From Pseudomonadales bacterium (lineage in GTDB: Bacteria > Pseudomonadota > Gammaproteobacteria > Pseudomonadales > Azotimanducaceae), in contig JAJECH010000051.1 in NCBI GenBank assembly GCA_022822135.1, positions 1 through 64,000 of the forward strand: a stretch of DNA of 64,000 nt, written 5' to 3'. This document shows, piece after piece, positions 24,913 through 33,185 of the stretch; position 1 is the first letter of the stretch; each line of letters starts with the position of its first letter. The notes under the pieces are model-generated. The model made no database searches. It had not been told where the DNA came from and was given only the letters and a program-made list of their open reading frames with translations. Both the position numbers and the translations under genes were made by a program.

Positions 24913-25143
24913 TTGCTATTCCTGGATGAGTCGAATGTCGCATCCAACATTCTGGACATAGCGAACGAGCGGGAGACCTTAACGGAAGACCAAAGTAAGA
25001 TCGTTCGCATCCTCGGCATGATTTGGAACGTCGCGCTGTGTACTTTAGCCATCCCGATTGCGATCGTCCTTTACTACTACCTTTGGATCTGGCAGACGAT
25101 CAACCAGAATCTAAGGCACCGCTGGGCGGAGTACATTGGGTAA
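24913..25143 (+). CDS. Small hypothetical membrane protein
   Basis: I do not recognise this 76-residue frame. The first 30 residues are polar, and residues 34-60 form one strongly hydrophobic segment with aromatic ends (IWNVALCTLAIPIAIVLYYY), followed by a charged tail, so a single-span membrane protein is likely if it is translated. The start is a TTG directly behind a hairpin that overlaps the ribosome site; an internal ATG at 25018 (MIWNV) would give a 41-residue form. The lack of a clear family and the weak start keep the confidence low. Confidence 0.35.
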   Translation: MLFLDESNVASNILDIANERETLTEDQSKIVRILGMIWNVALCTLAIPIAIVLYYYLWIWQTINQNLRHRWAEYIG

Positions 25144-25278
25144 GCGTGCTCAAACAGGGTCCCGTTTCCGATCATCAGTCCCTGAGACGATAGGTCATCG
25201 GTCATCGTCGGCGTGTCCAGATCGTTAGCATTGCATTACAATGTCATGCACAACTCGATTTTGACTGGTTGACCAACG

Positions 25279-25539
25279 ATGGCGAACCACCTCGTACAGG
25301 CGCGCATTGACAAGGAGATCAAGGAAGAGGCTGCGACAGTTCTGGCCGCCATGGGGCTCACCGTCTCCGACGCGGTTCGGCTCCTGCTCACCCGGGTGGC
25401 CAAGGAAGGGGCTCTGCCGTTCGCCCCGCTCGTACCGAACGCCGAGACCATCGCCGCCATGAAAGAAGCGCGCGCAGGTAACTTGCCGCGGTTCGAGGAC
25501 GTGGAGAGCCTGTTCGACGACCTCCATGCGGAGCATTGA
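25279..25539 (+). CDS. RelB/DinJ family antitoxin
   Basis: The 86-residue protein starts ARIDKEIKEEAATVLAAMGL and continues TVSDAVRLLLTRVAKEGALP, the ribbon-helix-helix form of DinJ/RelB antitoxins. Residues 50-86 are the acidic toxin-wrapping tail ending FEDVESLFDDLHAEH. The gene overlaps the toxin start by 14 bases, the standard order. Such antitoxins repress their own promoter; short inverted repeats around 25228-25250 (TGCAT/ATGCA) could be the operator, but this is uncertain. The codon use is visibly GC-rich (mostly G or C at third positions), unlike the genes on either side, which suggests acquisition by transfer. Confidence 0.92.
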   Translation: MANHLVQARIDKEIKEEAATVLAAMGLTVSDAVRLLLTRVAKEGALPFAPLVPNAETIAAMKEARAGNLPRFEDVESLFDDLHAEH

Positions 25540-25807
25540 GCGCACGAGTGCGTTCAGGCGCGACTACCGGCGGGAGTCCCGCGGCCGCCATGGCAATCAC
25601 CTCGACGAGCTGCTACCCCTCGTGGTAACCGCCCTGGCCAACGACAGCTCGCTTGCCCCGCACCATCACGATCACGCACTGAGTGGCCCTTGGGCGGATT
25701 TCCGAGACTGCCACCTTCGCCCAGATCTCATCTTGATCTATGAGAAGGACGGTCCCGACGTTCTGCGCCTTGTCCGGCTTGGCTCTCATGCGGAGTTGGG
25801 ACTTTGA
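25526..25807 (+). CDS. YafQ family mRNA interferase toxin
   Basis: YafQ toxins cut mRNA in the ribosome A site. This 93-residue protein starts with RTSAFRRDYRRESRG, has the conserved block HHHDHALSGPWADFRDCHLR, and ends LRLVRLGSHAELGL. The catalytic residues expected in the family, a histidine before the L-x-G turn, two aspartates and the histidine of GSHAEL, are all present, so the toxin looks intact. It overlaps the antitoxin by 14 bases and shares its high GC content. Confidence 0.92.
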   Translation: MRSIERTSAFRRDYRRESRGRHGNHLDELLPLVVTALANDSSLAPHHHDHALSGPWADFRDCHLRPDLILIYEKDGPDVLRLVRLGSHAELGL

Positions 25808-26141
25808 CCACATGTCAAGCGACACCGAAACTATCCTCCAAACGACACTGAAACTGCCGAGGCTGTAAACAGTATTTGAAAAGCATCGTCGCAAAAATGA
25901 GTCCGGAGGGTGTAGCCCGTCGGCGCTGACATTACGGATTGATTCGCGTCGGTTCGGGAAAGGCGGGTCTGCGGCATGGCCAGTCGTGCTCTGAACTGTG
26001 ACTGGCCCTACCATACACGAGAATTCCGTGGCCGTGCAACCAGTGCCGGGGGTATCCATGGCACACGTTACCACTTGGAAATCTATGATCTCCTCAACTC
26101 AGCGAAAAATACAATAAAAACAATTACTTAAAACTATTGAT
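25808..26141. other. Intergenic stretch with a short direct repeat, possible mobile-element scar
   Basis: No gene is evident between the toxin and the tRNA. GACACCGAAACT (25821-25832) recurs as GACACTGAAACT (25844-25855), 23 bases apart, just behind TGTCAAGC. Repeated short terminal motifs of this kind occur at the ends of IS21-type elements, but no transposase gene or second end is present, so this is at best a scar. The part next to the tRNA (26090-26140) is AT-rich. Confidence 0.35.
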
Positions 26142-26229
26142 TGGCGGAGGGGCAGGGATTCGAACCCTGGGAGGCGCTAACCTCGCTGGTTTTCAAGACC
26201 AGTGCTTTCGACCACTCAGCCACCCCTCC
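26142..26229 (-). tRNA. tRNA-Ser (anticodon UGA)
   Basis: On the minus strand the sequence starts GGAGGGGTGGCTGAGTGGTC and folds as a complete type II tRNA: acceptor GGAGGGG/CCCCTCC with G as discriminator, D arm with GTGGTC, anticodon stem CTGGT/ACCAG around CTTGAAA (anticodon TGA), a long variable arm as required for serine, and a T arm CAGGGTTCGAATCCCTG. The 3' CCA is encoded (26142-26144). Its 3' end faces the GC-rich toxin-antitoxin segment. Confidence 0.97.
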
Positions 26230-26314
26230 GTGCGGACGGGATTATAGGAAGCAGATGCCCATATAGGATTCTGTTTTCGCGATTAGAGTACAGCTAAACG
26301 AAATCGCGTCGCTA

Positions 26315-27955
26315 TTAAGAACCTACGTCAGGATCCGCCAGTTGCTTCGCCCACTTGTAGTCAGCCTTACCGCTTGGACTCCTAAAGACCTCGCTTACGT
26401 AGACGAAATCCTTTGGCAATTTGTAGCGAGCTATGTGCTCTTCGCACGTTTTGAGGATATCGGTTGAGTCGGGTTCAACGCCGTCACGCATTTGGACGAT
26501 GGCGACGACTTCATTACCCCAACGCTCGGACTTGCGTGCGGTAACGACCGCGTCGAACACATTCGGATGATGTTTGATCGCTTGCTCGACTTCCTCTGCG
26601 AATATCTTCTCGCCACCAGAATTAATAGTGACTGACTCGCGACCATGAAGTTCTAGTGAGCCATCGGTCAGCAATCGCACTTTGTCGCCTGGGATCGAAT
26701 ATCGGGTGCCATTGACGGTCGCAAAGGTTCGTTTGGTCTTTTCTTCGTCTCCCAGGTACCCAAGCGGGATATTCCCGCTCCGCGCCCACCAGCCCAATCC
26801 TTCGTGTCCTGGATCAAGTTCAGTAGACATATCTTCTGATAGCACTGCGTTGTGCTCGGTTAACGTGAACTGACCTGTACTGATACCGGACTTTGCGCTA
26901 CTGACGTGTGACGCTTGGCCGCCTGTCTCGGATGAGCCAGCCGAATCAATGATGTTTAGATTAGGGAGTAATGCGATGAGTTCTTCTTTCACTTTCGCGG
27001 TCATGATGGCACCGCCTGTGATGATGTTCCGCAAAGTCGGAAGTTCGCGGTGTGCTCGCGCGAGTTGATCGGCAAGAGGTCGACCGAATGCATCCCCGAC
27101 GATCAGCAAATTCGACACATTTTCGCGTTCAATGATGTTGACGACATCTTCCGCGTCGAATTTCCGCACATTGTCTTGAATGACAACCGTGCCACCTGAA
27201 TTGAGCATTTGCAACGCGTTCCAGTGACCAGCACCATGCATAAACGGCGGTGCTGGTAGTGAACGTCGATCCATCGGGATTGCTCGTTTTACAAATTCGT
27301 CCACAGTGGTGAGTACAGACCCATTCGTGCGACGTGCACCTAGCGCTGCGATCAGTATGTCTGCTTGGCGCCATAGAACACCTTTAGGCATTCCGGTAGT
27401 CCCACCGGTGTAGAGGATGTATAGATCGTCTGCGGAAAGATCAACGTCGGGTTCCTGTTCGGGAGATACCGCCAGCGCTTTTTCGTAATCAACCGCTCCA
27501 TCGAGCAGAGCATCTTCCGAATCTCGAACCTGTAGAAAGACCGATAAGGTAGGAACTTCGTGCCTGATCGCTTCAACGCGGTCTGCCAAAGAGCTGTGAA
27601 AGATCAGTGCCTTTGCTTTTGCATCGTTCAGTAGATAGATTAGCTCTTCATCAACGTATCGATAGTTGACATTGAACGCAGATGCACGTGCTTTAAACGC
27701 ACCAAGCATCCCTTCAAGATACTCGTTACCGTTGTATAGATAGAGACCGACGTGGTCTTGTCCCGACTCCCAGGGTTCGAGTTCGTCCCGAGGTTGATTG
27801 AACCCGATATCGTTCTGAAGCAGGTAGTTGGCAAGCCGACGAGTACGTTGCTGTAGTTCGTAATACGTGATCCGGCGATCACGAAAAACGATCGCTTCAC
27901 GGAACGGGACAGAGTTAGCAACTGCATCATTGATGGTGCCGAGATTCATCGTCAT
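26315..27955 (-). CDS. AMP-binding acyl-CoA synthetase
   Basis: The 546-residue protein belongs to the ANL family of adenylating enzymes that form an acyl-AMP and then a CoA thioester. The phosphate-binding loop is LYTGGTTGMPKGV, then come the motif IIDSAGSSETGGQ and the hinge region SLELHGRESVTINSGGEKIF, where the family usually has GR-x-K/S-D. The C-terminal catalytic lysine is in SPSGKADYKW. It is close to fatty-acid or medium-chain ligases of the FadD3/FadD19 sort by overall sequence look, but the acid is not defined. Its ATG follows directly after the stop of the MFS gene with no base between, so they form one operon. Confidence 0.88.
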   Translation of the reverse strand: MTMNLGTINDAVANSVPFREAIVFRDRRITYYELQQRTRRLANYLLQNDIGFNQPRDELEPWESGQDHVGLYLYNGNEYLEGMLGAFKARASAFNVNYRYVDEELIYLLNDAKAKALIFHSSLADRVEAIRHEVPTLSVFLQVRDSEDALLDGAVDYEKALAVSPEQEPDVDLSADDLYILYTGGTTGMPKGVLWRQADILIAALGARRTNGSVLTTVDEFVKRAIPMDRRSLPAPPFMHGAGHWNALQMLNSGGTVVIQDNVRKFDAEDVVNIIERENVSNLLIVGDAFGRPLADQLARAHRELPTLRNIITGGAIMTAKVKEELIALLPNLNIIDSAGSSETGGQASHVSSAKSGISTGQFTLTEHNAVLSEDMSTELDPGHEGLGWWARSGNIPLGYLGDEEKTKRTFATVNGTRYSIPGDKVRLLTDGSLELHGRESVTINSGGEKIFAEEVEQAIKHHPNVFDAVVTARKSERWGNEVVAIVQMRDGVEPDSTDILKTCEEHIARYKLPKDFVYVSEVFRSPSGKADYKWAKQLADPDVGS

Positions 27956-29359
27956 CTAGATTTCCTTGGGTTTCCTCTCCAATGAAGAGGTGCTATCGCC
28001 ATTGAACAGAGGTTGTGATTTCGAGTCTTTAGAGTTATCAGACTTTACGCTACTCGAACTGCTAGGGATCGTGATTTCGTCCGAATGACCGCTTCGAACT
28101 TTTGCTACTTCGGGGTACATCAGTCTGAAAAGTAATGTACTTCCACCCACAAGCAGTGCGCTGACTAACATCGCGGTACGGATGGAGTAGGCCTCCGCTA
28201 ACCATGCGATTGGAATTATTGCCACCGGCATTAGTCCATGGACCGTCCACGAAATCGACATAACGCGGCCCCTTAGCTCTGGCGGCACGGCAAGCTGGAG
28301 CATGCTCATATTCAGCGAACCCATCGCTGAATACGCGATACCGACGAAGAACAACGCGAATGCTGCACTCAACATGGTCGTGCACAGCGCGAAGATGGTC
28401 AATGCGAGCGACCAGATAAATGCAGAGATAAAAAGCGTTCGACCTTTTCGTCGGAGATCGCCAGCCTGCGCAAAGATCAACGATCCGCTTAACGCACCAA
28501 TACCCATACTGGTCAACAAGAAACCGTAGTCCTCTGGTCGGTTCGAAAGTACTTCGGCGTTATAGACTGGCATCAGGAAAGTAGGCGCGAATCCAAATGA
28601 CATCGGTACTAGACCTATCCAGATAAGTCCTTTCACAACGTTGTCGTGCCAAACAAATCGCAGCGCTTCTGCGATGTCTTCCCAAACCGGCGGTTTTTTT
28701 TGGCTGTGCGGTTCGCCGCGGAAATCTAGCATGATCGTCCATACCACGGAACCGAGATACAACGCCGTTATGAAGAAAAAGACCAATCCGACGCCAGTCG
28801 CCGATGTTGTGTCGCCGGCGGCGAACCACCCGATCAGTATGCCTGCGATCGAAGGTCCAAGAATTCGCGCCGCGTTGTACGTCGAACTTGAGAGCATCAT
28901 CGCGTTCGTGAGCATTTTCGGGCCAACGATTTCCGGCACGATGGTACTGCGGGCTGGCATGCTTAACGCCAGAACCGTGCCGTTGATCAAGCCGAAAATG
29001 ATGAAATGATCGTAAGTTACATGGCCGGTAAAGATGATCCAGCCAAAAATCCCGGTCGCGATCGCATTGAGACTCTGTGAAAGAATCATGACCGGCTTCT
29101 TTTCGAACCGGTCTGCGATGACGCCGCCTAGAGGTCCGACGATTACGGATGGCGCCATAAATGCAATCATGACCCCCGATAACGCAAGAGCTGACTCGGT
29201 GATGTCGTAGGTTAACCAACCACGAGCAACGATCTGCATCTGCATACCGAACGAGGCCGACATGCTTGAGATCCAAATTAGGCGGAAGTCACGGTGTTCG
29301 AACGCATTGAGCATTCGAACTCTCTGCCAGATCGACTTTCGGGAGGCAGAGGTACTCAA
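27956..29359 (-). CDS. MFS transporter (EntS/DHA3-like exporter)
   Basis: The 467-residue protein shows twelve hydrophobic spans and the opening AFEHRDFRLIWISSMSASFG with VARGWLTYDITESALALSG, and the loop GVIADRFEKKPVMI (motif A of MFS drug exporters between spans 2 and 3). This is typical of EntS-like siderophore and drug exporters. The C-terminal 50 residues are a serine-rich polar tail. The start is a TTG at 29359; an ATG at 29311 (MLNAFEHRD) is a good alternative. It sits immediately upstream of the acyl-CoA synthetase, which suggests it handles a carboxylic acid or its product. Confidence 0.85.
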   Translation of the reverse strand: MSTSASRKSIWQRVRMLNAFEHRDFRLIWISSMSASFGMQMQIVARGWLTYDITESALALSGVMIAFMAPSVIVGPLGGVIADRFEKKPVMILSQSLNAIATGIFGWIIFTGHVTYDHFIIFGLINGTVLALSMPARSTIVPEIVGPKMLTNAMMLSSSTYNAARILGPSIAGILIGWFAAGDTTSATGVGLVFFFITALYLGSVVWTIMLDFRGEPHSQKKPPVWEDIAEALRFVWHDNVVKGLIWIGLVPMSFGFAPTFLMPVYNAEVLSNRPEDYGFLLTSMGIGALSGSLIFAQAGDLRRKGRTLFISAFIWSLALTIFALCTTMLSAAFALFFVGIAYSAMGSLNMSMLQLAVPPELRGRVMSISWTVHGLMPVAIIPIAWLAEAYSIRTAMLVSALLVGGSTLLFRLMYPEVAKVRSGHSDEITIPSSSSSVKSDNSKDSKSQPLFNGDSTSSLERKPKEI

Positions 29360-29490
29360 ACAGAAGATACGGTAATAAAGAGCGGCGAATTTTAGGGATT
29401 TAGCTCAATTGCGTCTCACCCTTCATCAAAATACGATGTATTTTCCATATAAATCAATAAGATATTGGAATCTGTACCTGCCTCTGAAGG

Positions 29491-30729
29491 CTACTGCGAA
29501 TTGAGGAACGCTCTTACGTCCGCTTGATCGTGGTACCGCTCTGGAATGGGGAATTTGAAGATTCGCGCAGCGTTTAAGCCGAGAATTCTCGCACGTTGCG
29601 CGTCGCTCAGCTGGGACATCGTGCGTTCAATCGCTGGCGCGGAATGAGGCCAGGTACCTTCATGATGCGGATAGTCGTTTGCCCAAAGGAAGTTATCGAC
29701 GAGGTTGTGCTCGGCCGCTAGGTCAAGTCCTGGCTTGTCCTCTTGAAAAGTTGCGAAACCGTTCGAACGGAAGAAGTCACTCGGCATTTTCGCGAGTTGG
29801 GGTCGCACGAACATGTGATGCTTTCGATATGCTTCATCGAGCGCCCAAATCGTCCAAGGAACCCAACCTATTCCGGCTTCGACACTACCAAACCGCAAGT
29901 TCGGATAGCGTTCGAGTACCCCAGAAGCACATAGATTCGCGATGGGTTCCATCGTTGGTGCTAGCGAATGAACCGCATAGTTGATCACCGCACCGCCAAA
30001 CCCTCGAGACGTCCGAGGATCGCGGCCTGTCGATACATGAAACGTCATCGGTATATCTGCAGCTTCAATAGCCTCCCATAACGGATCGAATTCCGGTAGG
30101 TTGTAGTTCAGGTGTTCGTGATCACCGGGACCCCATATCGGCTTACATGGTAGAGCCAATCCACGAAAACCCAATTCCGAAGTACGCTGAATTTCAGCGA
30201 TCGCACCGGGGATATCTGCTGTCGCAATGCACGCCATCGGCGAAAGGCGATCGTTGAAATCACCAAACGTCTCCCACGCCCAGTCGTTCCACACTCGGCA
30301 CATTGCTTGACTAAAAATCGGATCCGATGTTGCCCAGATCACCAGACCTTTGTTCGGGAACAGAACCTCGGCATCCACGCCATCCGCGGCTAGATCAGCA
30401 AGGCGTTGTTCAGGTGTAACTCCTGCGCCATTGCGGAGCGCGTCTTCACCTTCGAATTTGATATTACGAATGCGTACAGGTCGGAAGCCTTCAGTTTTCT
30501 GGAATTTGTTACCTTTCTTGTCGGTACTGACTCCGGGTAAGCGATGTTGGAACTTCTTGTCCATTCGCTTTTGCCATAGGTCCGCAGGTTCCTGCACGTG
30601 CCCATCAAGCGAAACCATGAAGTACTTATTGGGGTCATCAGGTCGAGCGGTGCGCGTCCAGTTATCGATGCCGGGAGTTTCTAGTCGCCATGCGTTGTTT
30701 TCGTCAACTTGCTGGATTTCGGAGCGCAT
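29491..30729 (-). CDS. Amidohydrolase-2 family TIM-barrel protein (first of three)
   Basis: The 412-residue protein belongs to the ACMSD/LigW-type metal-dependent decarboxylase and hydrolase group. It keeps the entry motif SLDGHVQEP in place of the usual D-x-H-x-H, the barrel histidine in TFHVSTGR, the glutamate strand VEAGIGWVPW and the late aspartate in ANDYPHHEGTWP. Enzymes of this type cleave non-oxidatively, for example decarboxylating aromatic or muconate acids. It lies 131 bases upstream of the MFS and acyl-CoA synthetase pair on the same strand, so a shared pathway is plausible. Two paralogues occur at 34180 and 42322. Confidence 0.87.
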   Translation of the reverse strand: MRSEIQQVDENNAWRLETPGIDNWTRTARPDDPNKYFMVSLDGHVQEPADLWQKRMDKKFQHRLPGVSTDKKGNKFQKTEGFRPVRIRNIKFEGEDALRNGAGVTPEQRLADLAADGVDAEVLFPNKGLVIWATSDPIFSQAMCRVWNDWAWETFGDFNDRLSPMACIATADIPGAIAEIQRTSELGFRGLALPCKPIWGPGDHEHLNYNLPEFDPLWEAIEAADIPMTFHVSTGRDPRTSRGFGGAVINYAVHSLAPTMEPIANLCASGVLERYPNLRFGSVEAGIGWVPWTIWALDEAYRKHHMFVRPQLAKMPSDFFRSNGFATFQEDKPGLDLAAEHNLVDNFLWANDYPHHEGTWPHSAPAIERTMSQLSDAQRARILGLNAARIFKFPIPERYHDQADVRAFLNSQ

Positions 30730-30819
30730 GCCTAGCTTCAGGGGAGTAACTTGGTCGGAAATGGTACCTTAGCGCCTTGACGGGACGGATATATTTTCCG
30801 TCGGAGTGCAGGTATTGAT

Positions 30820-31440
30820 GTGACGCTAAAGAACGATAGAGACGAACAGGAGCAAATCATTAAGTTCTGGTTAGGTGAAGACCAAAACAATCCTGATCTC
30901 GTCAAGCAGAAACAAAAAATCTGGTATACCGGCGGCAAGAAGATCGATCGAAAGATTCGAGAGAACTTTGAGGAGGTCTACGAGCGCGCTGCGAACGAAA
31001 CACTACTACATTGGGCAGAAACGGCTCAAGGTGCCCTAGCATTGGTGATCCTATTGGATCAATTTTCGCGGAATCTCTTCAGGGGAACAGCAAGTGCGTT
31101 CGCGCAAGATCCGATGGCGCGAGCAATCGCGAAACGAGCGTTTAATCTTAGCCTCGACCGCGAAATGTCGATTCCAGGTCGAATATTCCTGCTACACCCT
31201 TTCCACCATAGTGAGGAGCTAGTCGACCAGCTGTTTGGTTGTGACCGATTGCGCGACATGGTTGATGAAGGGCACGATGAGTGGCATGAGATGCTGGATA
31301 CAAGTGTTGAATGGTTCAATGGTCATCGAGATATAGTGAAAAGGTTCTCGAGGTTCCCGCATCGGAACAAGCTCCTTGGAAGGACATCCTCGAAGGAGGA
31401 AGAGACGTTCCTTGCCGAATCAAGCGGCTTCGGACAATAA
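30820..31440 (+). CDS. DUF924 family protein
   Basis: The 206-residue all-helical protein has the DUF924 signature: IIKFWLGEDQ at the start, ALALVILLDQFSRNLFRGTA, then FAQDPMARAIAKRAF, HPFHHSEELVDQ and RFPHRNKLLGR near the end. The fold is TPR-like; no activity is established to my knowledge. The start is GTG at 30820 with AGG seven bases upstream. It is divergent from the amidohydrolase at 29491 and stands alone. Confidence 0.9.
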   Translation: MTLKNDRDEQEQIIKFWLGEDQNNPDLVKQKQKIWYTGGKKIDRKIRENFEEVYERAANETLLHWAETAQGALALVILLDQFSRNLFRGTASAFAQDPMARAIAKRAFNLSLDREMSIPGRIFLLHPFHHSEELVDQLFGCDRLRDMVDEGHDEWHEMLDTSVEWFNGHRDIVKRFSRFPHRNKLLGRTSSKEEETFLAESSGFGQ

Positions 31441-31574
31441 CCCCTTGTTATGAAGTAATGAGTATAACTTACTGATATAGATACCTTTTTAATATCTTGG
31501 TATGTATCGAAGCTACAGCTCTGCTCGTCCAGTTGCTTCAGACTAAGCGGCTTCTTTGCTGTTTAGGACATTCG

Positions 31575-32555
31575 CTAAACGTACGGAACGCCTTGAGCTT
31601 CGACGTACAAAGAGTAGATGGAGTGCGAAGCGCAGATAAACAGCCGGTTCCTCTTAGTGCCCCCAAAGCATAAATTCGCAGATCCCTCGGGCAAGTGAAT
31701 CTTCCCGATCACCTGACCGTCTGGGTTGAACACATGGACCCCGTCTTCATTCGGATCGCCCCAACCAGTGCTTGCCCAAACGTTGCCGTCAGTGTCACAT
31801 CGGATGCCATCGGTCGATGTCTGCCCCATACTGCAAAAAACGCGATGGTTGCTAATGGACTTGCCGTCTGCACTCACATCGTATTGGTGAATGTCGCGAG
31901 GATGTCCCGGTTTGTGCGACGCGCCCGTGTCAACGATGTAGAGAGTCTGGTAATCAGGCGAAAAGCACAATCCGTTCGGTTTTTCGAGTTCTTCGTCGAC
32001 TACAGCCGCCGACAAATCATCCGGGTCAATCCGATACGTTCGTGTAGGTAACTCAAACGGAGCCTTGTGACCTTCGTAGTTCCAGATGATGCCGTATCCC
32101 GGGTCGGTAAACCAGATACCGCCGTCTGGATGCACTACGACGTCATTCGGTGCATTGAGACGTTTGCCTTCGAAGGAGTCCATGAGCACTGTGATCGTAC
32201 CGTCGTGCTCAGTACGAGCGACACGTCGTGCGCCGTGTTCACAAGAAACCAAGCGCCCTTGACGATCACGCGTGTGCCCATTTGAGTTATTGGCTGGGTG
32301 TCGATAGACTGTCGTTTCACCCGTTATCTCGTCCCATCGCAGAATACGGTCGTTCGGAATATCACTACACAAGAAAAAACGTCCATCGCCAAACCAGACA
32401 GGTCCTTCAGCCCAGCGAGCGCCGGTGTAAAGCCGTTCAAGCGACGAACTTCCCAATATGTACTGTCGGAAACTCCCGTCAACGACTTCAACCGCAGGAT
32501 CTGGGTAACATTGAGGTGCGGTCCAATCGCGTGGTAAGTTGAACGAATTCGGCAT
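31575..32555 (-). CDS. SMP-30/gluconolactonase family lactonase
   Basis: The 326-residue beta-propeller protein has the metal ligands of the SMP-30 family: the glutamate in RWAEGPVWFGDG, the asparagine in NAPNDVVVHPDGG and the aspartate in SPDYQTLYIVDTG, with TDGIRCDTDGNVWAS as the fourth blade. These calcium or zinc enzymes open sugar or other lactones. No signal peptide is present. It is the last of four minus-strand genes (35298 to 31575) that follow each other at gaps of 2 to 22 bases, so it is probably co-transcribed with kdsD and a secreted protein. Confidence 0.9.
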   Translation of the reverse strand: MPNSFNLPRDWTAPQCYPDPAVEVVDGSFRQYILGSSSLERLYTGARWAEGPVWFGDGRFFLCSDIPNDRILRWDEITGETTVYRHPANNSNGHTRDRQGRLVSCEHGARRVARTEHDGTITVLMDSFEGKRLNAPNDVVVHPDGGIWFTDPGYGIIWNYEGHKAPFELPTRTYRIDPDDLSAAVVDEELEKPNGLCFSPDYQTLYIVDTGASHKPGHPRDIHQYDVSADGKSISNHRVFCSMGQTSTDGIRCDTDGNVWASTGWGDPNEDGVHVFNPDGQVIGKIHLPEGSANLCFGGTKRNRLFICASHSIYSLYVEAQGVPYV

Positions 32556-32577
32556 GGGTATGAGACTCCTGAAGCCT

Positions 32578-33183
32578 TTAAGCGTGTTGTGCGTCGTCTG
32601 AAACGCGATCGAACACGAGGATGTAAGTGAGCCGTTTGGCTCCTTTGGGTTTAACGGTGATTTTGATTTCCATTACGCCAGAGCGTTCGAGGTTGAACTC
32701 ATGGGTTACACGTCGTGACGTGGACGAGTATTTCTCTGTCAATTTACGATTCGACCATCTCACCGTACGTCCGTGTATCTTGCCGATCACGAATTTCCGG
32801 GGCTCCAACATCTGTGGGCAGGACACCACGACGTCTGATCCTTGCCGATCTAGAGACAGTTCCTGACACGCGAGGACCTTGGGTAAATTTGCAGTTGCGC
32901 CGCCTGCGGAGGGACCTCCTTGCCGTCTGGGAACTGGCATCAGCACGCCGCCGGCTCCCACGGCGACATTGGTTCCGAATCCACTTTGTGATGGCTTCGA
33001 TTTCCGGACTTTAGGTCGCCGTTCTTCCGTTAAGTCTCGATTGAGTTGCCAGTCGCCGATCAGACTTGGCTTTTGATTTGCGACGGCAGGAAACGTAAGT
33101 AATGTTGTCGTGCAAACGAACAAGCATGCGAGTACGAGTTTGAGCGGAGAACTCGCGAGTTCGTAAGGTGATTTCTTTTCCAT
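32578..33183 (-). CDS. Secreted hypothetical protein
   Basis: I do not recognise the family of this 201-residue protein. A signal peptide is clear: basic N-terminus, hydrophobic core at about 14-32 and a likely cut behind FPAVA (residue 36). The mature part begins with IGDWQLNRDLTEERRP, as do several small periplasmic beta-barrel proteins with a G-x-W-x-LN start, has a glycine-rich linker (residues 68-96) and four or five beta strands with a conserved-looking cysteine pair (CQELSL, VVSCPQM). It starts 2 bases after the kdsD stop and lies 22 bases before the SMP-30 gene. Confidence 0.75.
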   Translation of the reverse strand: MEKKSPYELASSPLKLVLACLFVCTTTLLTFPAVANQKPSLIGDWQLNRDLTEERRPKVRKSKPSQSGFGTNVAVGAGGVLMPVPRRQGGPSAGGATANLPKVLACQELSLDRQGSDVVVSCPQMLEPRKFVIGKIHGRTVRWSNRKLTEKYSSTSRRVTHEFNLERSGVMEIKITVKPKGAKRLTYILVFDRVSDDAQHA

Positions 33184-33185
33184 TG

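Noticed and set aside
25808..26141. Attachment-site repeat of the tRNA-Ser 3' end
   Set aside because: I looked for a second copy of the tRNA 3' sequence on the toxin-antitoxin side and saw none, so an integration boundary cannot be shown.
28560..29276. 238-codon open frame inside the MFS gene in another minus-strand frame
   Set aside because: The translation is rich in H, R and D without hydrophobic pattern, as expected from an out-of-frame reading of a membrane protein gene.
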